A DNA stretch of 64,000 nt from JABDMH01 sp965223165 (GTDB lineage: Bacteria > Bacteroidota > Bacteroidia > Chitinophagales > Saprospiraceae), in the NCBI GenBank assembly GCA_965223165.1, contig CBDCVQ010000007.1:310001-374000 (forward strand), written 5' to 3'. Both the position numbers and the translations under genes were made by a program. The notes beneath the pieces were generated by a model that made no database searches, was not told the DNA's origin, and saw only the letters and a list, made by a program, of their open reading frames with translations. Of this stretch, positions 26,135 through 34,995 are shown piece by piece; position 1 is the stretch's first letter, and each line of letters starts with the position of its first letter.

Positions 26135-26673
26135 CGCTGGTGGTGAGAGCGATCATAGCATTGGGTGTCTGCTGGTTTTTATGTGCGTGCAGCGACGTCG
26201 AACGGGATCGCGGCAGTGCGGCCACCCCATTCTTTGATCTGGCCGGTCTGATCGACTCACTGGACGACGGCCAGCCGATCGCAGTCCGCAAGACCGTACA
26301 AGTAAACGGGCAATCGGAGACCAAGGCCCTGGAAGATTACGACCTCTGGACAGATATTCAGAGCTTCAAAGACTATGATATCAATCGGCCGACCTTGTTC
26401 GACAAGTATCGCAGTGACACCACCCGAGAGCATGGTATGCAGCAGTTGTCCTATCAGGCCACCGAAGAAGAACTCACCGTACAAAAGCTGCAAATTACGC
26501 TTGATCAGGGCGTGGTCACTCTGGTGGATATTGCGGTACGATCCAACACCTTTATCGAGGATATGGAGATGGAAGTGCGCTGGGAGCCGGCCGTCGGTTA
26601 TTCATTGGATCGACGTAGCCGCCGCAGATTCCAGGAAGAGGTGCGACAACAAGTGAGCGTCACTATCCAGTAG
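26131..26673 (+). CDS. Small lipoprotein of unknown function
   Basis: A 180-residue protein I do not recognise. It starts with GTG inside the gpmI stop (GTGA overlap), followed by a hydrophobic stretch and a lipobox-like cysteine (ALGVCWFLCAC), so it is probably a lipoprotein. The remainder is soluble, mixed alpha/beta and charged, ending with a basic RRSRRRF helix. The family is not identified; it could be a Bacteroidota periplasmic protein of the 'LDDGQPIAVRKTV' kind. GTG codons 9 and 12 bp further in are alternative starts. It converges with the PorP/SprF gene. Confidence 0.65.
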   Translation: MTLVVRAIIALGVCWFLCACSDVERDRGSAATPFFDLAGLIDSLDDGQPIAVRKTVQVNGQSETKALEDYDLWTDIQSFKDYDINRPTLFDKYRSDTTREHGMQQLSYQATEEELTVQKLQITLDQGVVTLVDIAVRSNTFIEDMEMEVRWEPAVGYSLDRRSRRRFQEEVRQQVSVTIQ

Positions 26674-26744
26674 CTCGGATCCGAGCAGGACCGTCGACGT
26701 GTCTTGCTGAAGTATTGGTATGGCGTGACCGAAATAGCCTGGAG

Positions 26745-27680
26745 CTATTCGTCCTCAATAGACGTTCTCCTGGCGCCGAAGTCAAAGCCCACGCTGATCT
26801 CGTGCGCTCCACTATGGTATTGCTGCGACGCTTGAAAGGAGGTCGTGTAGCTATAGTAGATCTTCATGGTGGTCAGCTCCGTACCGATCAACAGCGAGAA
26901 GCGGTTGCCCCCGCCCAGCGTGTATGTCAAGCCCCCGATCAACTGATCCTCAAAGAAGTTAAGCTTGGCATTGAAATCGACCATAAAGGGACTATCTCGC
27001 AGATTCTTAGCCATGATAGAAGGCTCCACAAAGAAGTTGTTGTCTTCGACCTGCCATTTATAACCGACGTAGGCAAGAAAGTGCTCAAATAGACCACTAC
27101 TGGGGTCGGGATTGGGCACGGCGGGTTCTTTGTTGACCCTGGCCCGAATGAGATTGGGAGAGGCCAAACCAAAGAAGAACTCTTCGGTCTTACCGTGTAC
27201 ACCAAAGGCGGCATCAAATAGCTTGAGCCCGCCGGTGGCATCTGCCAGGGCGGGGTCACCAATGTCGATTCCGGGACGCAGCAGGGCCGATCCCTTGAGA
27301 CGTATCTGCTCGAAGGTGGTCGATAGCCCCAGCGAGAGGTCCAGGTTGCTCAGAATAAACTTAAAGGCATAGGATAGCTGGGTCCGATTTCTGGTCAGGG
27401 AGGCCGCGTTATCGCTCATCAGTAAGGCGCCAAGGCCAATCCGGCTGCCCACCGGTCCATTGTAACTGGCTGTGACGGTCTGTGGGGAGCCTTCTCCCTC
27501 AAAGTCTGCCCACTGATTGTTGTAGTTGAAAATCAGTGAGTGCTGGTCCTCAAAGCCTGCATAGGCTGGGTTCACCAGGATCGGACTCATCAGGTAGTGA
27601 CGAAAATAGCCCTCCTCCTGGGCCAGGCCCATCAGCACCGTGCCTGAGATTAGCGCTAATGATAGTATAGTTCTTTTCAT
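26745..27680 (-). CDS. PorP/SprF family type IX secretion membrane protein
   Basis: Outer-membrane beta-barrel-like partner of type IX secretion. After a signal peptide (MKRTILSLALISGTVLMGLA) the family start follows (YFRHYLMSPILVNPAYAG), then GSRIGLGALLMSDNA and a barrel-type C-terminus. There are 311 residues. It is 37 bp downstream of the large gene for a type B-sorted repeat protein and on the same strand, matching the SprB-SprF pairing in which the PorP/SprF protein is needed to secrete or anchor the neighbour. It is therefore probably the dedicated partner of that protein. Confidence 0.9.
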   Translation of the reverse strand: MKRTILSLALISGTVLMGLAQEEGYFRHYLMSPILVNPAYAGFEDQHSLIFNYNNQWADFEGEGSPQTVTASYNGPVGSRIGLGALLMSDNAASLTRNRTQLSYAFKFILSNLDLSLGLSTTFEQIRLKGSALLRPGIDIGDPALADATGGLKLFDAAFGVHGKTEEFFFGLASPNLIRARVNKEPAVPNPDPSSGLFEHFLAYVGYKWQVEDNNFFVEPSIMAKNLRDSPFMVDFNAKLNFFEDQLIGGLTYTLGGGNRFSLLIGTELTTMKIYYSYTTSFQASQQYHSGAHEISVGFDFGARRTSIEDE

Positions 27681-27717
27681 CGGTATTAGTTCTTGCCAGC
27701 GGTTTGGGAATATTCCG

Positions 27718-30294
27718 TTAATTGAGATTGCGTATGATGGTCAGGTGGCCAAGATGCTGCTCCAAGACACCATTATTCCTCACTCGGAGGACCCAATAGT
27801 AGGCACCATCCGGCAAAGCGCGACCGGAACTGTCGATCCCTAACCATCCATTGCTGTAGTTGGTGGCTTCAAAGACCAACTCACCTTGTCGATTATATAC
27901 TTCCAGCTCATTGTCGGTACCTTCTACACAGGCGATGTCAAACTCATCATTTTGATTGTCGTTGTTGGGTGTGATCACCAGTCGGCCGGTAAAGCACTCT
28001 TGCTCGTCCGGTTTTACCATATCGGTATCGGAGGCCGAGCAGCCATTGGCATCGGTGACCAGTACGGTATAGGTACCCTGCGGAAGATTGGTGATCAGCC
28101 GCGTCGTGGACGGAGGATTGTTGTCATTCCACCGATACGAATACGATGGTGTACCCCCGGTCACCTCCGCCAGCGCGGTGCCTTCCACGTTGTTGGGCGA
28201 TGAGGTGGTGACAACGTCGACATTAAGTTGTTCGGGCTCGGTCACGGTGCCGGAGGCGGTCACCGTGGTCCCGGCTCCGTCGGTCACTGTCACTGAATAC
28301 TCACCGGGCTCCAAATTGGAAATCGTAGGATCGGTGCTACCCGTGCTCCAGGTAAAGTCGTACGGAGACGATCCCCCACTGACAGTAGCGGTGATCTCTC
28401 CATCACCTTCACCCTGGCAGCTGATGCCTACGCCGTTGTAATCCTTGATGTCGAAGGCCACGGTCAAAGCACCGCCGCCTACGCTGTACATAGCCTCGAT
28501 GGTACAGCCATTTTGCTCGGTCACAGTTACGCTATACACGCCACTGGCTAGTCCGGTGATGTCGCGTGTGGTCGCTCCATTGCTCCATAAGTACTCGTAC
28601 GGAGTCGATCCTCCGACCACCGTCAAGGCAATGGAGCCATTGTTGCCATCGGTCGCATCCGTCACCGTAGCATTGGTGATCTCTGCACCGACCGGCTCAT
28701 TGACAATGACCTCCTTGGTGCGTTCCTGACCACCGCCGTCGGTCACTTTTATGAGATAGGTACCACCTCCGATGTTGTTCAGATCCTCATTGGTGCTCAC
28801 CACGCTGCCATCCAGGGTCCACTCATAGCTGTATGGCGAGGAGCCAAAGTTTACGGTCACATTGACCGAACCATTTTCTTCTCCTGCACATGATGGCGAT
28901 GATACCACACAGCTAATTTCCTCCCCCGAGTCTCCGATCGTAACGGAACCATTGCACTGATTAAAGGCAATCGCCCCATCCGGATTGCTGGCGCTGCGCT
29001 CGGTCAAAGCATCGGTAAACGCGATGGACGAATTCTGCCCATCCGATCCGATCACGTCAAAGCAAATCTCAAAGATGATCACCCCGTCGGCCAAAGTGAG
29101 CCCCTCGGTAGCGGGATCAAACCAGACAAACGACGCAATGCCATTGGCACCTTGATCCAGGTTAAAATTATCGTCGCGCAGGCCGGACAGATTGACACTC
29201 TCGATGCGAGGGTTGCTGAGCACCAGCGGGTCCCATTCAATGGTACTGGCTGCCGTGGTGATCTGCACAAAGTCCTTTACGCTGATACCCACGCAGACTT
29301 CACCATTTGCGTCAGCATTTTTGTTTTCTGCGGCCAGGGCAAATCCATCCACATTACAGTCAGAGCCTCCGCCTCCACCGCCCTCGACCGTCACCGTACC
29401 ATCCTTCTTAGTAAAGCTTACCCGATCGTCATCACTGTCTACGATTTCGATGGCCGTCGGGTCATTGGTAAATTGCACCGTCCGACTACCAGAGCTACCC
29501 TGTATATCAAAGCAGATATTGAAGATGCGGGTACCATCGGGTATGGTGACGCCTACGCCAGGGTCCAGCCATTGTAGCACCAACTTGCCATCGTCCACAT
29601 TGTCGAGATTAAAAGATCCCGTATTTAGACCGTCCAGATTAAATCCTTCGACGGTACTATATCGCAAAAAGCTGGCATCCCAGTTCATGCTAAACTGCAT
29701 GCCGGCAATGTTTTCAAATCCCTGTACGCTCACCTCTACGCAGACAGTCTCATTGGTGCCTCCTACCTCGTCAGATCCGATCAGGCGGACACTACTGCCA
29801 CCGGTACCAGAGGCCGTAAAGAGCCCACCGGTGGAGATGAGGCCCACGTCCTCATCTGCCTCATTGATGACCTCAATCTTCCTAGGTTGATCGGAGATCG
29901 AAATCGTGGTGGAGGAGCCTGAGCTCCCCACAATATCAAAGGTCACGGTAAACAAGATGGTGCCGTTGGGGAGGGAGTTGGGCTCCGCCCCAAAATCAAA
30001 CCAGGAGACGACAATGTTGCCGCCATCCGTAAATCTTGGATCGAGATTAAAAGCATCCTGATCAAAGTCGCGTACCGATGTATTGACGTTGCTAAGTGAG
30101 CTAAAAGCAAGAACGGCCGGATCCCAATTGATGGAAAACTGCATACCGACCAGATCAGTAAAATTTGAGACGGTAAAATTGACGCTGACCGATCCGCCGG
30201 GATCCCCACTGGTATTGTCAATCTCTATGGTGGGTTGTGCTACCAGCGTTGCAGCGCAGATCAAGCTGACTAGTAACAGATAAAGTTTCTTCAT
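27718..30294 (-). CDS. Secreted T9SS type B protein with cohesin-like and SprB repeats
   Basis: Large surface or extracellular protein with a Sec signal (MKKLYLLLVSLICAATLVAQ). Three cohesin-like beta-domains follow (~22-150, 157-290, 305-445), recognisable by MQFSINWDPAVLAF, MQFSMNWDASFLRY and AASTIEWDPLVLSN. Then come four SprB-type repeats (~460-760; SPYSYEWTLDGS, TPYEYLWSNGATT, SPYDFTWSTGST, TPSYSYRWNDNN), and last a gliding-motility-associated C-terminal (type B sorting) domain (ITPNNDNQNDEFDI to the end). It is followed by its PorP/SprF partner. An adhesin or surface-filament role is inferred from architecture; binding partners are unknown. Antisense frames across it are composition artefacts. 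Confidence 0.9.
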   Translation of the reverse strand: MKKLYLLLVSLICAATLVAQPTIEIDNTSGDPGGSVSVNFTVSNFTDLVGMQFSINWDPAVLAFSSLSNVNTSVRDFDQDAFNLDPRFTDGGNIVVSWFDFGAEPNSLPNGTILFTVTFDIVGSSGSSTTISISDQPRKIEVINEADEDVGLISTGGLFTASGTGGSSVRLIGSDEVGGTNETVCVEVSVQGFENIAGMQFSMNWDASFLRYSTVEGFNLDGLNTGSFNLDNVDDGKLVLQWLDPGVGVTIPDGTRIFNICFDIQGSSGSRTVQFTNDPTAIEIVDSDDDRVSFTKKDGTVTVEGGGGGGSDCNVDGFALAAENKNADANGEVCVGISVKDFVQITTAASTIEWDPLVLSNPRIESVNLSGLRDDNFNLDQGANGIASFVWFDPATEGLTLADGVIIFEICFDVIGSDGQNSSIAFTDALTERSASNPDGAIAFNQCNGSVTIGDSGEEISCVVSSPSCAGEENGSVNVTVNFGSSPYSYEWTLDGSVVSTNEDLNNIGGGTYLIKVTDGGGQERTKEVIVNEPVGAEITNATVTDATDGNNGSIALTVVGGSTPYEYLWSNGATTRDITGLASGVYSVTVTEQNGCTIEAMYSVGGGALTVAFDIKDYNGVGISCQGEGDGEITATVSGGSSPYDFTWSTGSTDPTISNLEPGEYSVTVTDGAGTTVTASGTVTEPEQLNVDVVTTSSPNNVEGTALAEVTGGTPSYSYRWNDNNPPSTTRLITNLPQGTYTVLVTDANGCSASDTDMVKPDEQECFTGRLVITPNNDNQNDEFDIACVEGTDNELEVYNRQGELVFEATNYSNGWLGIDSSGRALPDGAYYWVLRVRNNGVLEQHLGHLTIIRNLN

Positions 30295-30345
30295 AGCACG
30301 TTGTTAATTTTGGGCTGGGACCCTATTTTCTGTCAAATAGCTATA

Positions 30346-31014
30346 TCAATTAATGCTGAGATTTTGAGCGGCCTTTACCAGGCTCACTGTATTGCTGACT
30401 CCCAGCTTGCGCATGATATTTTTACGATGTACGCTGACCGTCTGGTCGCTAATAAATAGCTTCTGTGCGATCTCTTTATTGCTGAAGGCTTGCGTGATCA
30501 ATTGTAAGATCTCGTGTTCTCGTTTTGTCAGATGGTGTTTGACAGAAAAAGAATCGAGGTATCGTCCGTTTGAACTGGTGTTCCATTTGTGCTTGTCAAG
30601 GCCAATTGCTGACACCTGAACGCCCGTACCCATGAAAGTATTATCTGCCAGAACGGAAACGACGCCGTCCTCCAATTCGCTTAGTGACGAGCCTTTTAGC
30701 AGATATCCATCCGCTCCGTTCATGAATGCCTTTTTCACCACCTTGGGATCATCGTAGCCGGAGATAATCATGATCTTGGTGTCTGGCGACACTTCCCTGA
30801 CCGGTCGGATCAACTCCAGACCGTTGATAGGCCCCAGATTAAGATCCAAAAACACCAAGTGGACCCTTCGACGTCTGAGCATTCGCGGTAGATCTTGCCC
30901 GTCCAACGACGTGTGTATGACATTGATGTCTAGTCGCACCGACATATCCATCAGCGAGGCCAAGCCTTCGGCAAAGAGACGGTGATCATCCACAATGATT
31001 GCGTTCAAACGCAT
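30346..31014 (-). CDS. LuxR/NarL-type response regulator, orphan
   Basis: Two-component transcription regulator of 222 residues. The receiver domain has the acidic pair Asp9/Asp10, phospho-acceptor Asp57 (VFLDLNLG), Ser85 and Lys107, all in place. The C-terminal LuxR helix-turn-helix spans ~155-220 (LTKREHEILQLITQAFSNKE ... TVSVHRKNIMRKLGV). No histidine kinase is in the window. It lies just upstream of, and in the same direction as, the T9SS repeat protein and PorP/SprF genes, so control of those genes is possible but not shown. Confidence 0.9.
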   Translation of the reverse strand: MRLNAIIVDDHRLFAEGLASLMDMSVRLDINVIHTSLDGQDLPRMLRRRRVHLVFLDLNLGPINGLELIRPVREVSPDTKIMIISGYDDPKVVKKAFMNGADGYLLKGSSLSELEDGVVSVLADNTFMGTGVQVSAIGLDKHKWNTSSNGRYLDSFSVKHHLTKREHEILQLITQAFSNKEIAQKLFISDQTVSVHRKNIMRKLGVSNTVSLVKAAQNLSIN

Positions 31015-31376
31015 GGTGTACTATTTAGGCCGAATATCAAAAAAGTTTGAATTTATATATGAGTACTTACAGCAATTTGAATGCCACTTTTGACTCCCAT
31101 GGAAGTTTGTTCTAATATTTAACAGGATATCAATCACTTAGAAGTGTAAATTGACGATATCTCTGAGGGCACACAGGCCGTAGGGAAGGACGAAAGGCGA
31201 TTTCTGACACCGCCATCGACCAAAAAAGATGGCAGGAAGGTGCTCCCAGGCCGGTAGAGGGAGGCTTCACAGGCCGACCCCCCCAAGGCACACGCAGGTG
31301 GCACCCTACTGACCCGCATGCTTACCAAGGTGGAGTGTGCATGACTTCCGCCAAAATCAGCGTTCTTCACTCAGGA
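31015..31376. other. Intergenic region before the large outer-membrane protein gene
   Basis: About 360 bp between divergent genes. I see no gene or strong promoter match. The 78-codon minus frame at 31134-31370 shows no recognisable protein. Confidence 0.4.
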
Positions 31377-34300
31377 ATGAATCATTCTCTACGCGGCAGG
31401 TTTGGATTGCTGTTGTTTTGCCTGAGTCTCATCACCTACGATGTGAGCTTTGCCCAGCACGAACCACTCAGTAATCTCCGCTCTGTGACGGTGCACAATC
31501 GCACGGATTCGTTCTATCTATCCGCCTTTACCATTGTTGAAGAGAGCTTTGACCTCCAGGCCCTCGGTCATTCGAAGCCCGTGAGCCAGGGGGGCGATTT
31601 TCAGCTCCGCGGCCACTATCTGATCTGGGAGCAAAATTCTCTGATCCGACAATCGAGCGACTCGTTGGCCTTTCAGGCGACCTTTCGGGTCCTGCCCTAC
31701 GACTTGGGCCGCTGGGCCTCTCGATTTGACTCCGTACTCTATCGGGACGGATCGATGCGGGTGATGGAGTCCATCACAGTCAGACCCGCTCCCTCGGGCA
31801 ATCCGTTCATCTCCGACCATGGCATTCAGTATGAAGGCAATTTCTCCCGGGGATTGGCCCTGGGCAATCGACAGGACTTAGTCCTTAACTCCAATTTTGA
31901 CCTTCGGATGTCCGGCTCATTGGGAGACGGGATCAACGTGGTCGCCGCCTTGTCTGACAATAGCATCCCACTCCAGCCAGACGGCAATACCCAACAGCTG
32001 CAGGAATTTGACCGCATCTTTATCCAGCTCTCCAAAGGCGGGAGCACCTTGATCGGCGGCGATTACAATTTGCAAAGGCCCCGGAGTCATTTTATCAATT
32101 ACTTCAAGAAGACCCAGGGCGTACAGGTGTCCAATGTGGCTAGACTCGACAAGGATCGGACCCTGACCAACTCGGTGAGCTTGGGTGGCTCCCGAGGCAA
32201 GTTTGCCCGTATCAACATCGCCGTGCAGGAAGGCAATCAAGGTCCCTATCGACTGCGAGGCGTGGAGGGAGAGCGCTTTATCATTGTGATCGCCGGCACG
32301 GAGCGTATCTACCTCGACGGCACACTATTGGTGCGGGGCCTGGAGCAGGACTATATCATTGACTACAACGCCGGCGAGCTTACCTTCACGCCCAACCGCC
32401 AAATCACCAAGGACGTCCGGATCATCGCCGAATACGAGTACTCCGACCAATCCTACAATCGATCCATCTTTGCGGCGGAAAGCATCTATGAGACTCGAAA
32501 GCTACGGCTCAGTTTTCAAGCATACAGTGAGCAGGATGGCAAGCTATCCTCCGGTCTGGTTGATCTCAGTGCCGAAGACAAGCGATTTTTGGCGGACTTG
32601 GGTGATAGTACCCGATCCGCCCGAGCCTCCTCTGTGCGTTTGCGCCCGGAGGGCTACGATCCAAGCATCGTCATGTACAAGCTTGTCGACACCCTTGGCT
32701 TTGCAGATGTGCTGGTACGGAGCACGGATCCGGATAGTGCACGGTACACCGCCAAGTTTACGCTGGTGGGGGACGGCCGCGGCGACTATGTGCGTATAGC
32801 CGCTGAGGCCAACGGGGAAGTGTACGCTTGGGTGGCACCGGATCCAGCGACCGGGGCCCGGCAAGGGCGGTATCAGCCAGAGGTCCAACTGGTCGCTCCC
32901 CGGCAGCAACAGATGTTTGCCATGGGAGGGGCCCTCCAATTGGGAGGGGACGGACTGTGGGAATCCGAGGTAAGCTTGAGTCGGCTGGATCAAAACCGGT
33001 TCTCTGACCTGGACAGCGAGGACGACTACGGATTTGCCCTGATGAATCGATTCTCGAAATCGTTTAGCCTGCGACCAGACAGCAGTCATGCGGTGAGCCT
33101 CGTCACGGAGGTCCAGCACGAATATCTATCCGCCAGCTTTCAATCGCTCAAGCCCTATCGCAATGCGGAGTTTGCCCGCGACTGGAATGTGACCGGCCTG
33201 CAGCAAGACCAAGAGCATCTTGCCCATGCCAGTATTGCGCTTGTACGTCCGGGCTCCTTCGAGTTTTCCTACCGGCTGAGCGGCTTTCTGCGCCAAGATC
33301 TCTACGACGGTGTGCGGCATACTGCCAAGGCACTGTGGCAGGGCAACCGATATGGTGTGCACGCACTTTTTGATCAACTAAACACGACCTCCCAAGGAGT
33401 AGAGTCCACCTTTGATCGGCCTCGCCTCGATCTGTCAAGAAAGCTGGGTAAAAACCAACAGTGGACGGCCGGGGCCTACTTCGAGCGAGAGAAGAATGCC
33501 CAACGGACCATCGGCCTAGACAGCCTGGAGCGCACCAGCTTTTACTATGACCTGACCCGATTTTATATCCGCAAGAGCAACAAGGAGAAGTGGGACTTGG
33601 AACTCAACTACCAAAAACGCTGGGACTACGCCCCCATCGCTGACCGCTTCCTACATGCTACCCTAGCCGACGATGTATCTATCCGGACCCGATGGAAGGG
33701 GGATAGCCGCTCGCTGCTCGATGCCACCTTTACCATCCGAGACTTGGAGGTCAAGCGTCCCGATGCAGTGGGTGCCAAAGGGGGGCTCAACTACCTAGGC
33801 AAAATGAATCACCTACTCAACCTGGGCAAGGGCGCGCTGCGCATGAATACTACCTACGAGATCAGCTCCGGCCAGGAGCCCAAGCGCACATTCCAATACT
33901 TGAAGGTGGACCCGGGTCAGGGTGTCTACACTTTCCTGGATCTCAACGAGGATGGCATCCAGCAGATCAACGAATTTGAAATAGCCCCCTTCCAGGAACA
34001 GGCGGAATACATCCGGGTGACCATTCTCACCAATGACTTCATAGCGACCAACAATGTGATATTCAATCAGAGCTACTCGATTGACCCACGCAGAGCGATG
34101 AAGGACAAGCGCAGCCTCCTGAGCAAATTTTCGGATCAGGGTTCCATCCGCATTCAGCGAAAGAACCTTCAGTCGGCCGGCGTCTCGCTTTGGAATCCAT
34201 TTACCCTAAACATCGCCGATACCAGCCTGGTGTCCATCAGCTCACAGGTGCGCAATGTCTTCTATTTCAACCGCAGCAATCCAGCGTATGACATTCAGTA

Positions 34301-34883
34301 CGAGTGGAATGACTTTCGAAATCGCTTCGTGCTCACAACCGGCTACGAGAGCAAGAAGCTACTGCGCCATATCTTGCGCTCACGCATCAACTTCAGCCGG
34401 GTGATCAGCGGCCTGATCAGCCTGGTACGGGAGAACAATAACCAAGACAGCGAATCCTTTGACAGCAAAGATTATCAGATCCAGAGCTGGGAATTAAACC
34501 CCGAGGTCACCTTTCAGCCCACGGGCACCTTTCGCCTCACCGGCAAGTATAGTCTTGCCAACCGCAAAAATGATCCTTCCGAACGGTCGGAGCGAGCCAC
34601 CATACACGATCTCAAGGTCGAAGCCACCTGGAACAAGCTGGGCAAATCTTCGTTGCGATCAAACCTGTCGCTGGTTTTGATAGATTTTGAGGGCCAACGC
34701 AATGGCGCGTTGGAGTTTGCTATGTTGGAGGGGTTGAAGGATGGCACCAACTGGATCTGGGGCCTGTCATTTGATAAAAAATTGGTCAATAATATTCGGC
34801 TAAATTTGTCATACGATGGGCGAAAGAGCGGCGAGGCCAGGGTCGTGCACACAGCCCGCGCCCAGGTCAGTGCGTTCTTTTGA
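31377..34883 (+). CDS. Large predicted outer-membrane protein of a Bacteroidota family
   Basis: The ATG at 31377 gives a Sec signal peptide (GLLLFCLSLITYDVSFAQ) and a 1168-residue protein. The N-terminal part has the block GNFSRGLALGNRQDLVLNS and the DNSIPLQPDGNTQQLQEF stretch, which I recall as conserved in large uncharacterised Bacteroidota proteins. The rest is rich in alternating hydrophobic/polar strands, as in a beta-barrel, and ends in a short strand with a terminal aromatic (AQVSAFF), the usual outer-membrane signal. It is not SprA by motif. Function is unknown; outer-membrane location is inferred. Confidence 0.72.
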   Translation: MNHSLRGRFGLLLFCLSLITYDVSFAQHEPLSNLRSVTVHNRTDSFYLSAFTIVEESFDLQALGHSKPVSQGGDFQLRGHYLIWEQNSLIRQSSDSLAFQATFRVLPYDLGRWASRFDSVLYRDGSMRVMESITVRPAPSGNPFISDHGIQYEGNFSRGLALGNRQDLVLNSNFDLRMSGSLGDGINVVAALSDNSIPLQPDGNTQQLQEFDRIFIQLSKGGSTLIGGDYNLQRPRSHFINYFKKTQGVQVSNVARLDKDRTLTNSVSLGGSRGKFARINIAVQEGNQGPYRLRGVEGERFIIVIAGTERIYLDGTLLVRGLEQDYIIDYNAGELTFTPNRQITKDVRIIAEYEYSDQSYNRSIFAAESIYETRKLRLSFQAYSEQDGKLSSGLVDLSAEDKRFLADLGDSTRSARASSVRLRPEGYDPSIVMYKLVDTLGFADVLVRSTDPDSARYTAKFTLVGDGRGDYVRIAAEANGEVYAWVAPDPATGARQGRYQPEVQLVAPRQQQMFAMGGALQLGGDGLWESEVSLSRLDQNRFSDLDSEDDYGFALMNRFSKSFSLRPDSSHAVSLVTEVQHEYLSASFQSLKPYRNAEFARDWNVTGLQQDQEHLAHASIALVRPGSFEFSYRLSGFLRQDLYDGVRHTAKALWQGNRYGVHALFDQLNTTSQGVESTFDRPRLDLSRKLGKNQQWTAGAYFEREKNAQRTIGLDSLERTSFYYDLTRFYIRKSNKEKWDLELNYQKRWDYAPIADRFLHATLADDVSIRTRWKGDSRSLLDATFTIRDLEVKRPDAVGAKGGLNYLGKMNHLLNLGKGALRMNTTYEISSGQEPKRTFQYLKVDPGQGVYTFLDLNEDGIQQINEFEIAPFQEQAEYIRVTILTNDFIATNNVIFNQSYSIDPRRAMKDKRSLLSKFSDQGSIRIQRKNLQSAGVSLWNPFTLNIADTSLVSISSQVRNVFYFNRSNPAYDIQYEWNDFRNRFVLTTGYESKKLLRHILRSRINFSRVISGLISLVRENNNQDSESFDSKDYQIQSWELNPEVTFQPTGTFRLTGKYSLANRKNDPSERSERATIHDLKVEATWNKLGKSSLRSNLSLVLIDFEGQRNGALEFAMLEGLKDGTNWIWGLSFDKKLVNNIRLNLSYDGRKSGEARVVHTARAQVSAFF

Positions 34884-34981
34884 CGTCGTGCGTAAGATCG
34901 GCACCTCGGTCTGATCTACGCACTACCCCAAAAACTAGGTGAATTACCGCCCGTGGGACAACTGCGGGTGCTTCAAAAACA

Positions 34982-34989
34982 TACCTTTA
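34982..34989 (+). promoter_or_regulatory. Possible -7 element just before the metalloprotease gene
   Basis: TACCTTTA differs from TAnnTTTG only in the last base and ends 6 nt before the ATG at 34996, the same spacing seen in front of several other genes in this window. Confidence 0.3.
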
Positions 34990-34995
34990 GTCCCT

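Noticed and set aside
29192..29890. 232-codon plus-strand frame inside the cohesin/SprB protein gene
   Set aside because: Antisense shadow of repetitive Thr/Gly-rich coding sequence; no motif and no promoter.
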